The position numbers and the translations under genes are program-made. From Jeotgalicoccus sp052093725 (GTDB taxonomy: Bacteria; Bacillota; Bacilli; Staphylococcales; Salinicoccaceae): 44,709 bases of DNA. Under the pieces are notes generated by a model. The model was not told the DNA's origin, made no database searches, and saw only the letters and a program-made list of their open reading frames with translations. Shown here in pieces: positions 7,966 to 16,161 of the stretch (position 1 is its first letter; every line of letters begins with the position of its first letter). The DNA lies in contig JBQDHL010000006.1 of NCBI GenBank assembly GCA_052093725.1, positions 1 through 44,709 of the forward strand, in the 5' to 3' direction.

Positions 7966-8841
7966 ATGGAGCTAAGCAATATTTCTAAAAAGTACCGGAG
8001 CAATGTTGTTCTCGACAATATTAACTTTACCCTGGACTCAAATGTCACAGGCTTAATTGGTAAAAATGGTGCAGGTAAAACGACGATGATGAAAATCATG
8101 TGCAGCATTATCCAAAACTACTCCGGTACAGTCACTAAAGATAACAGTGCTGAAATCGGATATTTAATCGAGGAACCGAAATACTATAAAAACAAATCCG
8201 GTAAATATAACATCGAGTACTTCTCGAAAATCTATACCGCAGATTATGACAAAGCATATATTAATTCCCTGCTTGAACAACTCGGTATGACCGGTTATGT
8301 AAATAAGAAGATGAAAACCTACTCGATGGGAATGAAACAGAAACTCGGCCTCGTCATCGCTCTTGCACGAAAACCGGAATATTTAATTCTCGATGAACCG
8401 ACAAACGGGATGGATCCGGACGGTTCGATTGAAGTCCTCAACATTATCCGTAAGCTGGCTGCTGATTACGGCATGAAAGTGCTGATATCCAGCCATAAAC
8501 TCGAAGATATCGAAGCGGTCAGCGATGATATTGTTTTTATCGACAAAGGAAAACTCAGCAGCAAAGAAAATGTCGAACAGCTGAGTACTACGGTGACAAT
8601 GTCGTTTGTCTTCGACCAGAAAGATATTGAGTTCGCGCTTAGCGTTGTTAAAAACTTCGATGATTCAGCCAAACAGACAAAAAATATTGTTTCCACTACT
8701 TCCGTTCATTTGCTGCAAGAAATGTTAAAAGCTCTGAGTGTTGAAAGTATTTATCCGGTAGATATTAACAAACATCAGCGTTCGGTTAAAGACTATTACT
8801 TCACACAAATGAAAGGGGGCGGCCAGCATGAGAATCAGTAA
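7966..8841 (+). CDS. ABC transporter ATP-binding protein
   Basis: 291-residue ATPase of the ABC-2/bacitracin-resistance-like class. Walker A is GKNGAGKT (32-39), the signature is YSMGMKQK, Walker B is YLILDEP followed by TNGMDPDG, and the switch His lies in ISSHKLEDIE. After about residue 205 there is a C-terminal regulatory extension. AAAGGAGA precedes the ATG. It overlaps the permease gene by 14 bases, so the two should form one exporter, likely for a peptide, lipid or drug. Regulation should be through the upstream PadR. Confidence 0.92.
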   Translation: MELSNISKKYRSNVVLDNINFTLDSNVTGLIGKNGAGKTTMMKIMCSIIQNYSGTVTKDNSAEIGYLIEEPKYYKNKSGKYNIEYFSKIYTADYDKAYINSLLEQLGMTGYVNKKMKTYSMGMKQKLGLVIALARKPEYLILDEPTNGMDPDGSIEVLNIIRKLAADYGMKVLISSHKLEDIEAVSDDIVFIDKGKLSSKENVEQLSTTVTMSFVFDQKDIEFALSVVKNFDDSAKQTKNIVSTTSVHLLQEMLKALSVESIYPVDINKHQRSVKDYYFTQMKGGGQHENQ

Positions 8842-9553
8842 ATTAGTTTCGTATGATCTTAAAAATATAATGACGAGCTGGCTCACCTACTTTTCAATTG
8901 TATTATGTGTGCTGCCTGCATTTGGTATTGCTTACTCTGTAGCTAATTTCAAAGGGCCGTCGTTTGAAGTCATTCAGCTGACTTATTTCTTTGCATTTTT
9001 CGGTTCACTGCTCGTAGTCATTATCGCGATGCTGTCATTCACAAAAGACCTCAGTCAGAATACTATTACTCTGATGATGAATGAAAAATCGAAACGGATA
9101 CAATACTATATAGCGAAAGTAATCACTATCGCTATTATCGGACTAATCTTTGGAATTGCCGGTACACTTTCCACTTACTTGCTTGCTGAATATGCAGGAC
9201 TTGAAATGGCATCTGAATTATTCTGGCAAATAACAGTTCACTATATATTATATGCACTCTTCTACGGTACATTATTCCTAACAATCAGCACATTCTATAC
9301 GAATGTACTTGCACTTTTTATCGTTGCTGTACTGTCGATTATGATGCTGCCGACACTGTTTGACGGGCTGCTGTTGTGGAACGATTTACCAGAATGGATG
9401 GGCACATTTATAACAGACTGGCTGCCGCTCTACTTTATTTCGGAAACAATCGGATCGCATAATTGGATCGCAGAACACTATATATCAACAATTATCGCAA
9501 TTGTCTTATTCATTGTGATTGGTATTATGAGAATAAGAACAAAAGATTATTAA
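8828..9553 (+). CDS. ABC-2 type transporter permease
   Basis: 241 residues with about six predicted transmembrane helices (starting near residues 17, 46, 98, 137, 165 and 218) and a soluble loop between helices 2 and 3. This is the usual architecture of ABC-2 permeases paired with a BcrA-like ATPase. It begins inside the 3' end of the ATPase gene, with GGGGGC upstream as ribosome site. It is the last gene of the padR operon; its stop codon lies at the base of a very strong hairpin. Confidence 0.85.
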   Translation: MRISKLVSYDLKNIMTSWLTYFSIVLCVLPAFGIAYSVANFKGPSFEVIQLTYFFAFFGSLLVVIIAMLSFTKDLSQNTITLMMNEKSKRIQYYIAKVITIAIIGLIFGIAGTLSTYLLAEYAGLEMASELFWQITVHYILYALFYGTLFLTISTFYTNVLALFIVAVLSIMMLPTLFDGLLLWNDLPEWMGTFITDWLPLYFISETIGSHNWIAEHYISTIIAIVLFIVIGIMRIRTKDY

Positions 9554-9600
9554 AGCAAAGAAAGTCCCCGGAAATATTCCGGGGACTTTCTTTGCTTTAA
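9550..9600. terminator. Long bidirectional terminator hairpin
   Basis: Perfect 24-bp inverted repeat (9550-9573 with 9577-9600) with an ATA loop and a CCCCGGAA core. It includes the stop codons of both converging genes. Confidence 0.8.
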
Positions 9601-9896
9601 ATTGGAAATTCTTCTTTTCCTGATAACTTAATTAAGGATACCTGGAGCAGCAATACTACTATAATAACTATGACTGCTATTGATATATGAACTAATATGG
9701 GAGTATCGAAAAACACTGGAATAAACATTGCCAGTATAACTACCATACTCAGCATTGACCCCTGTCTCTTCGATTTTAAGCTGATGTATTGTTTTTCTCC
9801 GCAATTTGGACATTTTGCAGATGCATCGAGATTTGTAAATGTTTTAACCTTATCTTTAAACGTCCATTCTGTCTGACAGTTTGTACAGCGCGCCAA
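9597..9896 (-). CDS. Zinc-ribbon membrane protein (TIGR04104-like)
   Basis: 99 residues. An N-terminal zinc ribbon with two CxxC knuckles (RCTNCQTEW, KCPNCGEKQ) is followed by a basic stretch and two hydrophobic helices (about 48-64 and 68-90). This layout matches the small Firmicutes family annotated as TIGR04104 putative zinc finger proteins, whose function is unknown. Start is TTG 9896 with AAAGGGGAG 9 bases upstream. It follows the HAAS/DUF4097 gene by 16 bases and is probably co-transcribed with it, which suggests a membrane partner for that soluble protein. Confidence 0.75.
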   Translation of the reverse strand: MARCTNCQTEWTFKDKVKTFTNLDASAKCPNCGEKQYISLKSKRQGSMLSMVVILAMFIPVFFDTPILVHISIAVIVIIVVLLLQVSLIKLSGKEEFPI

Positions 9897-9912
9897 ATTA
9901 ATTCGCTCCCCT

Positions 9913-10947
9913 TTAAGATAATGTTATTTTAACAGATCCCATCTCACTCATATATTCTGCTCTGTGTTGCTGTTCAGTTATTTTGTTATTCTCCAGCGCA
10001 TTCTTTACTTTGCCGACGTTTGCTCTCGCAACAATTTTAGTATTCTCAGGTTTCGTCCGGTAATTAACACTTACAGATCCCATCTTGCTGAGTGCTTTTA
10101 AATCACTATCAGGTGTCAGGTTATCCAACGTAATCTTACCCAGTTCCGTAATTAATTTATATCTTTCCGCTTGAACACCGCCGGCAGTTATTCTGCCCAT
10201 TTCCGTTTCCATATAAAGATTTTTGAAGTTACTTGATTCCACTTTTAATGCCCCCATAGCGGACTGGAATTCACCGTAGTTGCCTGTCAGTCCTTCAGCT
10301 TCTATAGCACCCTCATTTGTTTTTATCTTAAATTCTTCCGCTTCAATATCACTGATAATCACTTTGCCGTTTTTATTATCAATAGTAAGCATGTCCAGTT
10401 TATGTGGCCAGATAATAACAAGCTCGTCTTTTTTCAGCTGTTTGCGTTTTTTCATGAAATCAATAATCGTATTAAACTTCACATCATTCGAGCCACTGTG
10501 ATGTATTGTCAGCTGGTTATCATTCGTTTCGTATTCAAGCTTTCCTTTATGAGTGTAGCTTAAAAATTTAATACCGAACTTTTTACCTGTTTCGACTTTA
10601 ATTTCCACTGCCTCGCCATTAATGATGAACTGACTGATATCAACGTCTTTTATTTCTGCAGCAAAACTTCCGGTCACCGGCTGTCTGCCCTTTTCTTTTT
10701 CTTTCTGTATCTCAAAAGATTCTTCTGTATTTTTTTCTTCAGGTTCTTCTGTAATTTCTTCAGCGATAAATTTCTCAGCGACTTTACGGGGTTCTCCTAA
10801 TATTTTAAGAAGATACTCTTCAGTATCGCCAAGCTCTATCGCTTTTTGTATCTGCATTTTAAAATCTTCTATAATTTCTTTACGCCGGGGTTCCGGCAGT
10901 ACATTCAGTTCTTGTTCCAGCTCTGTTATAAACTCATTAAGCAACAT
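9913..10947 (-). CDS. HAAS-domain and DUF4097 beta-strand-repeat protein
   Basis: 344 residues in two parts. Residues 1-65 form a HAAS (DUF1700-like) helical domain with ELEQELNVLPEPRRKEIIEDF and LGEPRKVAEKF; an acidic linker follows. From about residue 95 there is a DUF4097-type right-handed beta structure with repeating short motifs (NGKVIISDIEAEEFKIKT, MGALKVESSNF, LGKITLDNL, MGSVSVNY, MGSVKITL). HAAS domains usually appear beside PadR regulators in envelope-stress sensing; here the nearest PadR is in the opposing operon 2.5 kb away. I see no signal peptide or membrane helix, so it is probably cytoplasmic and may act through the zinc-ribbon membrane protein. AGGGGA precedes the ATG. Confidence 0.8.
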   Translation of the reverse strand: MLLNEFITELEQELNVLPEPRRKEIIEDFKMQIQKAIELGDTEEYLLKILGEPRKVAEKFIAEEITEEPEEKNTEESFEIQKEKEKGRQPVTGSFAAEIKDVDISQFIINGEAVEIKVETGKKFGIKFLSYTHKGKLEYETNDNQLTIHHSGSNDVKFNTIIDFMKKRKQLKKDELVIIWPHKLDMLTIDNKNGKVIISDIEAEEFKIKTNEGAIEAEGLTGNYGEFQSAMGALKVESSNFKNLYMETEMGRITAGGVQAERYKLITELGKITLDNLTPDSDLKALSKMGSVSVNYRTKPENTKIVARANVGKVKNALENNKITEQQHRAEYMSEMGSVKITLS

Positions 10948-10999
10948 CTAATTCCCCTGCTTTTCAAATTTCCTGTATTGGATACTAACCTTCAATATC

Positions 11000-11028
11000 A
11001 TTATGCATGTCCTGCATCTTGTTCTCAA
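11000..11028 (-). promoter_or_regulatory. Candidate sigma-A promoter for the HAAS/DUF4097 operon
   Basis: On the - strand, TTGAGA (11028-11023), 17 bases, CATAAT (11005-11000). The -35 abuts one arm of an inverted repeat (AACATTCGAT at 11027-11036, complement at 11075-11084) whose role is unclear. Confidence 0.5.
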
Positions 11029-11188
11029 CATTCGATATTTCAGATGCACATTCCTGAAACATTGCCATGTATGCATCGAATGTTTGCAGTCCACGTATAT
11101 TATAAACACTCCCATAATATCATCAGTTGTTATCATTATAAACGGAGTCCAATTATATTACCAAATATCATATATTTATATTTTACCG

Positions 11189-11202
11189 GGAAAGCGTTAT
11201 GA
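11189..11202 (+). promoter_or_regulatory. Weak cre-like site upstream of the dehydratase
   Basis: GGAAAGCGTTATGA fits 12 of 14 positions counting degenerate ones of the CcpA consensus TGWNANCGNTNWCA. It lies 32 bases before the start codon, so it could act as a roadblock. Not decisive. Confidence 0.3.
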
Positions 11203-11233
11203 TTAAACTAATTTATAAAAAGGAGATGTACAT

Positions 11234-12193
11234 ATGACTTTAACACTTTCCGATATTCAGGCTGCACACGAACGCATTAAACCTTACATCATCGAAACAC
11301 CTGTTTTAAGACTTCATAATCTCGAAGAAATTCTAGGCTGTGAAGTATACGTTAAATTAGAAAATATGCAGCGTACTAAAGCCTTTAAACTGCGTGGGGT
11401 AATGAATGCACTGCTTCAGCTTACAGATGAAGAGCTGAAACGCGGCGTTGTCACTTCATCTTCCGGAAATCACGGTCATGCGGTTGCTTATGCATCAAAA
11501 ATGCTTGGCATCAAGGCAACTGTCGGCGTACCTGATACTGCACCTCCGTTTAAACTTCAAAAAATTAAAGAGTATGGTGCTGAAGTTATTCACACAACTG
11601 TTGAAGAACGTTTTAAATTACAGGAGTCACTTGTGGAAGAATTCGGCTACACGCTGATTCCTCCATTTAATGATTACCGTATTATGGCCGGTCAGGGAAC
11701 TGTCGGACTTGAAATACTGGAGCAGCTTCCGGATGTGGATCATATATTTGTTCCTGCGAGCGGCGGCGGTTTAATCGGCGGTATCGGCACAGCAGTTAAA
11801 GAAATGACAAACAGTGTTAAAGTCCACGGCGCGGAACCGGCGAACTTGCCGAAATTCTCTACGAGTCTGAAAAATGGTGAACTTACTCAGGTTGAAAACA
11901 AAGGAACAATCGCAGATGGTTTAGTCAGTATTATTCCAGGCGAGAAGAACTTCCCAATCGTACAGAAGTACGTTGATACATTCCATACAGTCAGTGAAGA
12001 AGCGATGAAAAAAGGTCAAAAATTAATGCTGATGGAAGCGAAGATTTTAACAGAAATATCTTCTTCAATTGCTATCGGCGGTATTCTAAACGGAGAAATC
12101 GAAGTAAATCCAGAAGATAAAGTCTGCTTCGTTATTACCGGCGGCAATCTTGGATTTGATCAGCTTGACTACATTAAAGACACAGAATACTAA
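11234..12193 (+). CDS. Threonine dehydratase / serine racemase-type PLP enzyme
   Basis: 319-residue fold-type II PLP enzyme, catabolic (short) threonine/serine dehydratase type, without a C-terminal ACT regulatory domain. PLP-lysine motif KLENMQRTKAFKLRG; substrate loop SSSGNHGHAVAYA; phosphate-binding SGGGLIGGIGTA; C-terminal VITGGNLGFDQL. Expected reaction: L-threonine to 2-oxobutyrate plus ammonia, or serine to pyruvate; serine or hydroxyaspartate racemase activity cannot be excluded. AAAGGAGATG provides the ribosome site. The gene is monocistronic with its own terminator. A borderline cre site upstream would fit a catabolic role. Confidence 0.87.
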   Translation: MTLTLSDIQAAHERIKPYIIETPVLRLHNLEEILGCEVYVKLENMQRTKAFKLRGVMNALLQLTDEELKRGVVTSSSGNHGHAVAYASKMLGIKATVGVPDTAPPFKLQKIKEYGAEVIHTTVEERFKLQESLVEEFGYTLIPPFNDYRIMAGQGTVGLEILEQLPDVDHIFVPASGGGLIGGIGTAVKEMTNSVKVHGAEPANLPKFSTSLKNGELTQVENKGTIADGLVSIIPGEKNFPIVQKYVDTFHTVSEEAMKKGQKLMLMEAKILTEISSSIAIGGILNGEIEVNPEDKVCFVITGGNLGFDQLDYIKDTEY

Positions 12194-12195
12194 AT

Positions 12196-12228
12196 AAAAA
12201 AATCTGAGGCATCTGCCTCAGATTTTTT
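12196..12228. terminator. Bidirectional intrinsic terminator
   Basis: AATCTGAGGC (12201-12210), ATCT loop, complement at 12215-12224, with A- and T-runs outside. It serves the dehydratase and includes the stop codon of the opposed exporter. Confidence 0.9.
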
Positions 12229-13615
12229 CTTTTGTACTGTCATAAACAAATAATGATGCAATTAATCCAATCAGAGCAATCCCTGTTATAAAGTAAAATG
12301 CGAAATGCGTACCTGCAGCAATTCCGTATTCAGTACTTTTATCAGCAGCACTCTGCCCTATCGTAAAGAGTGTAATCGCGATCGCAGTACCCAGTGCCCC
12401 GCCGACCTGAGTCAGCGTGTTCATTGCAGCCGAGCCGTCCGCATACAGCTGATGCGGCAGCTGGTTCATTGCATTTGTCTGGGACGGCATAGTTGTCATC
12501 GGCAGTCCGATGAACATAATCATAAATAATACAATGACCTGCCATACAGGCGTTGAATCTCCGAGGACAATTAAAAACCCGATATTCGCAGCGGTAATTA
12601 AACCAAACCCTGTAACGATGAAAAACTTCGGTCCAATTTTATTGTACAGACCCCCTACAATCGGTGACATTATAAAATTAAGTGTATTTCCCGGCAGCAA
12701 TATCAGTCCTGCAACAGCTGCAGTATAGAACAATGCGCCCTTTAAATAGAGCGGCATCAAAATCGCCGTCGATAAAATAATAAACAGACTGATAAACATC
12801 AGCAACGTTCCAATTGTAAACATAGGAAATTTAAAGATTTCCAGGTTAATGAGCGGTGTTTCAAGTACTTTCTGTCTGCGTGAAAATAATATCAGTGCAA
12901 TAATCCCGATAAGAAGCGGCAGCCAGACAATCATTGATGTGAATGCATTATCGGCATACATGCTTAAACCGTAAACAAGCCCTCCAAAACCAATTGATGA
13001 GTACACAACTGACAAATAGTCCATTTTCGGTTTTGTTACTGACGACACGTTTTCCACTACTATTAATGAATAAATCAGCAACAGAATATATAACGCCGCA
13101 CTGATCCAGAAAATATAAGTCCATCCGACAGTTGTAATAATTACACCGGAAGCTGTCGGTCCGATTGCCGGAGCTGCTGTAATAACAAGCCCCATCAGTC
13201 CCATAACCATTCCGCGTTTATGTACGGGGAAAATGACCATCAGCACACTCAGCATCAGCGGTAAGATAATTCCTGTACCAAGTGCCTGCACAATTCTGCC
13301 TAAAAGCAGCAGTTCAAAATTCGGGGATAATGCAGCGAGTACCGCACCAATTCCTGATATCGACAGAGAAGCAGCAACCAGCTGTCTCGTTGAAAACCAT
13401 TTAATTAAAAATGCCGATACCGGTATTAAAACTGCCATCGTAAGCAGATATCCCGTAGTCAGCCACTGAGCGGCCGATGCTGTAATATCATACTGGTTCA
13501 TAATTTCTGTCAGCGCCATATTTAACGCAGTTTCCCCGAACAGACCGACAAATGCACCTAGCATTAGTGCAAAAGCCATTAATTTCGTATATTTAGTATT
13601 TATTAAAGCTTCCAT
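12218..13615 (-). CDS. DHA2-family multidrug efflux MFS transporter
   Basis: 465-residue major facilitator with about 14 hydrophobic helices, the size and topology of the DHA2 (14-TMS) drug:H+ antiporters such as LmrB and EmrB. Antiporter motif C is visible in helix 5 (TAAPAIGPTASG), and a motif-A-like basic loop follows helix 2 (WFSTRQL). Expected role: proton-driven export of lipophilic compounds. No adjacent TetR/MarR regulator is present. The ribosome site is weak (AGAAG). The substrate cannot be inferred. Confidence 0.87.
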   Translation of the reverse strand: MEALINTKYTKLMAFALMLGAFVGLFGETALNMALTEIMNQYDITASAAQWLTTGYLLTMAVLIPVSAFLIKWFSTRQLVAASLSISGIGAVLAALSPNFELLLLGRIVQALGTGIILPLMLSVLMVIFPVHKRGMVMGLMGLVITAAPAIGPTASGVIITTVGWTYIFWISAALYILLLIYSLIVVENVSSVTKPKMDYLSVVYSSIGFGGLVYGLSMYADNAFTSMIVWLPLLIGIIALILFSRRQKVLETPLINLEIFKFPMFTIGTLLMFISLFIILSTAILMPLYLKGALFYTAAVAGLILLPGNTLNFIMSPIVGGLYNKIGPKFFIVTGFGLITAANIGFLIVLGDSTPVWQVIVLFMIMFIGLPMTTMPSQTNAMNQLPHQLYADGSAAMNTLTQVGGALGTAIAITLFTIGQSAADKSTEYGIAAGTHFAFYFITGIALIGLIASLFVYDSTKEKI

Positions 13616-13740
13616 TACATTCTTCTTTCTGTTTTAAAATAGTTTGTTCTTACATTAATAATTCAGCAGCACACATTCCCGTTACTGTACTTCTTTAAAT
13701 CATATCAGATTTTCTTTTAATTACTCCACTTAAATCGTAC

Positions 13741-13773
13741 AAAAAAGCAGAATCTCCAAAGAGATTCTGCTTT
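13741..13773 (-). terminator. Intrinsic terminator of the DUF819 gene
   Basis: AAAGCAGAATCTC and its complement around a 4-base loop, with a T-run on the - strand just after the DUF819 stop. Confidence 0.85.
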
Positions 13774-13778
13774 CTATA

Positions 13779-14996
13779 TTACATTAATGAAGTAAACCAC
13801 AATCCGAGCGATGTTCCGATGTAGTTTCCGATAATATAGCCAAGTGTCCCGATAATTAAAATAGGTCCTACAAGCTTCGTCCAGCCGCGCGAAATTGCCA
13901 TTGCTGCAGCTGTTGTAGGTCCGCCGATATTCGCATTCGATGCAAGAATAATTTCTTCCAGATTAAATTTGAACAGACGTCCTAAACCAAATGAAAACAC
14001 CATATTAATAAACACAATAATTGCTGCGAATACTAAAATTAACGGTGCATTTTGAATAATAAGCGGGATTGATGCCGGAACACCAATTACTACAAAGAAT
14101 ATGTAGATAAAGAATGTACCGAATTCCTGAGAGCCTGAAATACTTTCAAAGTATTTAGGGAACAATGCAACTACCAATAATGTCAGCGTTGTCAGCATCA
14201 GATAATCATCCCCGATGATGCCGCGCAGTACAGATAACAGTATATTGCTGTCTTCGGGAATTAGATTTGAAAAGAACCCGGCTAAACTGAATGACACTGC
14301 AACAATAACAAACGCTGTGCCGATTGCTTTTGCAATATCCTGCAGTGAAATCTCTTTCGCCTTCCAGTAATCCGAAGCCTGATTCTCACTGCCGCTGTTT
14401 TTCTCCATCTCATCCATATGAGGTGTTCCAAACTTACTGCGGAAAAAGTTTACTGCAGGAATCGTAATAAGCACGAAGAAATATAATACCATCAGCAGGT
14501 TATCAGCAACGACTGTCGATGATACGGTCCCCTCTTCTACATCAAAGCGCGTTGCCATTGCTGCAAAGTTTACGCCGCCTCCAGTATATGATCCGCTGAG
14601 CATTGCCGCAATATGATTCGACTGCGGTATTACATCTTTCAATAAGAAGAACGCAGTAATTGTCCCGGCTACGGTACCAATTGTACTGATTAAAAAGATA
14701 ATCAGCAGACGTTTACTTTCCTGCCAGACTTTAACGACATTCGATTGAAATAACAGCAGCGGAATAGCCAGCGGCACTACATAAGTCCACACTGTATCGT
14801 AAACCGGTGAATCCAGTGGAATGACTCCCGTGTTACTTAACAGCATTGCACCTGCCAGCGCAATAATTGCTCCTGATAACTTCGATGCCCAGCTGAACTT
14901 CTGTTCCAGTATAATCGCAACTCCAGCCCAGCCAATTAAAATTGCCCACAGCACCCAGTAATTCTCGGGATGTATGAGACTTGTTGTCTCTTCCAT
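13779..14996 (-). CDS. DUF819 family integral membrane protein (YjcL-like)
   Basis: 405 residues with about ten hydrophobic helices. Conserved family features are SGSYTGGGVNFAAMA in the middle and NANIGGPTTAAAMAISRGW near the C terminus; both are glycine-rich and lie in re-entrant or helix-breaking positions, as in secondary carriers of the bile-acid/sodium-like fold. Function and substrate are unknown. A hydrophilic loop (about 195-230) separates two halves that look like an internal duplication, each with one Gly/Asn-rich motif. It is monocistronic. Confidence 0.82.
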   Translation of the reverse strand: MEETTSLIHPENYWVLWAILIGWAGVAIILEQKFSWASKLSGAIIALAGAMLLSNTGVIPLDSPVYDTVWTYVVPLAIPLLLFQSNVVKVWQESKRLLIIFLISTIGTVAGTITAFFLLKDVIPQSNHIAAMLSGSYTGGGVNFAAMATRFDVEEGTVSSTVVADNLLMVLYFFVLITIPAVNFFRSKFGTPHMDEMEKNSGSENQASDYWKAKEISLQDIAKAIGTAFVIVAVSFSLAGFFSNLIPEDSNILLSVLRGIIGDDYLMLTTLTLLVVALFPKYFESISGSQEFGTFFIYIFFVVIGVPASIPLIIQNAPLILVFAAIIVFINMVFSFGLGRLFKFNLEEIILASNANIGGPTTAAAMAISRGWTKLVGPILIIGTLGYIIGNYIGTSLGLWFTSLM

Positions 14997-15083
14997 GAAC
15001 TCTCCCCCTTGTGTATAGTTACTCCTATTCTACTCCAGGGCAAATAATATTAACAGATAATTATAAATATTATAAAATAAAAA

Positions 15084-15112
15084 ATGCATCTGCTGTATAA
15101 AAGCAGATGCAT
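15084..15112 (-). terminator. Intrinsic terminator of exoA
   Basis: ATGCATCTGCT (15084-15094) and its complement (15102-15112) with a 7-base loop. The T-rich tail is on the - strand, right after the exoA stop. Confidence 0.85.
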
Positions 15113-15116
15113 GTGC

Positions 15117-15944
15117 TTATAATTCTACTTCGAGAAGAATTGGCGTATGATCCTGTCTCGTGCCTGAATCAATCATTTCCGATTTGATTACTTTCCCGGC
15201 AAGACGATTGCTCACCAGCCAGTAATCAATTCTCCATCCCGAGTTGTTAATTTTACTCGTTTTCGCACGCTGCGCCCACCAAGAGTATACCCCCGTCACA
15301 TCTCCGTGAATATGACGGAAAGTGTCTGTGAACCCATTATCCAGCAAATTTGTGAAGCCCTGTCTTTCCTCATCTGTAAACCCCGCAGAACGACGGTTGC
15401 CTTTTGGATTGGCCAGGTCAATTTCCCTATGGGCCACATTGAAGTCACCCGCAGCGAAAACTGTTTTCCTCTGATCCAGTTCTATTAAATAATCTGCATA
15501 ACGTTCATCCCATATTTGACGCTCTTCGAGACGTCTTAAACCATCGCCTGCATTCGGCGTATAGACTTGCGTAATATAAAATTCATCAAACTCTAAAGTG
15601 ATCATACGTCCTTCACTATCCATAGTTCCAGGCGAGCCTATCGATGGATAAGTGACCTCGGGCTGTAATTCTTCTTTATATAAAAACATAGTACCGGCGT
15701 AACCTTTACGTGCCGGTTCTGTCGAGCTGCGCCACACTGCTTCATAACCTGGGAATGATTCTTCTAATATTTCCTTATGTTTTTTTGTCGGACCAGCTGC
15801 AGAAAGTTTCGTTTCCTGAATCGCAATAACATCAGGATTGTGCACCTGTATTGATTTTAATACATCTCTGGATAGTAATGCTCTCGCCGACTCACTCGTC
15901 AGCGCAGCATTCAGCGAATCGATGTTCCATGAAATAAACTTCAA
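15117..15944 (-). CDS. exoA: Exodeoxyribonuclease III / AP endonuclease
   Basis: 275-residue Mg-dependent AP endonuclease/3'-5' exonuclease for base-excision repair. Motifs in order: MKFISWNIDSLNA, IAIQETKLS (metal-binding Glu), YTPNAGDGLRRL, GDFNVAHREIDLANP (Asp/Asn active site), RIDYWLVS and the terminal DHTPI His. Start is TTG 15944 with AGGAGG 7 bases upstream. It is transcribed away from the catechol operon across a 217-base divergent region. Confidence 0.93.
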   Translation of the reverse strand: MKFISWNIDSLNAALTSESARALLSRDVLKSIQVHNPDVIAIQETKLSAAGPTKKHKEILEESFPGYEAVWRSSTEPARKGYAGTMFLYKEELQPEVTYPSIGSPGTMDSEGRMITLEFDEFYITQVYTPNAGDGLRRLEERQIWDERYADYLIELDQRKTVFAAGDFNVAHREIDLANPKGNRRSAGFTDEERQGFTNLLDNGFTDTFRHIHGDVTGVYSWWAQRAKTSKINNSGWRIDYWLVSNRLAGKVIKSEMIDSGTRQDHTPILLEVEL

Positions 15945-16076
15945 AATACTTCCTCCTAATTAATAGCATTCTGCAATTATATATATTTTCCAATTATTTC
16001 TCCATCAAAACCATACCGTTACGGTAGCTTCTCAAAAGGCTTATTATTTATTTTTATTAAATTTTCCGAAAACTCA

Positions 16077-16106
16077 TTGACAACGCTTTCATTCTTTCTA
16101 TATAAT
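16077..16106 (+). promoter_or_regulatory. Sigma-A promoter of the catechol operon
   Basis: -35 TTGACA (16077-16082), 18 bases, -10 TATAAT (16101-16106): both hexamers match consensus exactly. Transcription should start near 16113, just at the direct repeats assigned to the IclR regulator. Confidence 0.9.
16078..16091 (+). promoter_or_regulatory. Perfect cre (CcpA) site over the -35 box
   Basis: TGACAACGCTTTCA matches TGWNANCGNTNWCA at every position. Its overlap with the -35 predicts that CcpA blocks polymerase when preferred sugars are present. Confidence 0.85.
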
Positions 16107-16114
16107 GAGCATGT

Positions 16115-16144
16115 GTTCGAATATCATATAGCTGTACGATATAA
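16115..16144 (+). promoter_or_regulatory. Putative IclR operator, two direct repeats
   Basis: GTTCGAATAT (16115) and GTACGATATA (16134) are spaced 19 bases apart and lie over the transcription start. The same half-site and spacing occur before the IclR gene at 22925-22955. Confidence 0.55.
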
Positions 16145-16161
16145 GTACAAGGAGGGTTGTA

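Noticed and set aside
10948..11136. 62-codon reading frame on the - strand between the HAAS/DUF4097 gene and the dehydratase
   Set aside because: No ribosome site, Cys/His/Arg-rich composition unlike real proteins here, and it overlaps a plausible promoter and inverted repeat.
10948..11233. Possible T-box or amino-acid riboswitch before the threonine dehydratase
   Set aside because: Neither the T-box sequence nor an antiterminator/terminator pair is present; the strongest inverted repeat fits the opposite strand's promoter region.
16014..16026. TACCGT-T-ACGGTA palindrome between exoA and catB
   Set aside because: Isolated short palindrome about 50 bases upstream of the -35 with no second copy found; not enough to call an operator.
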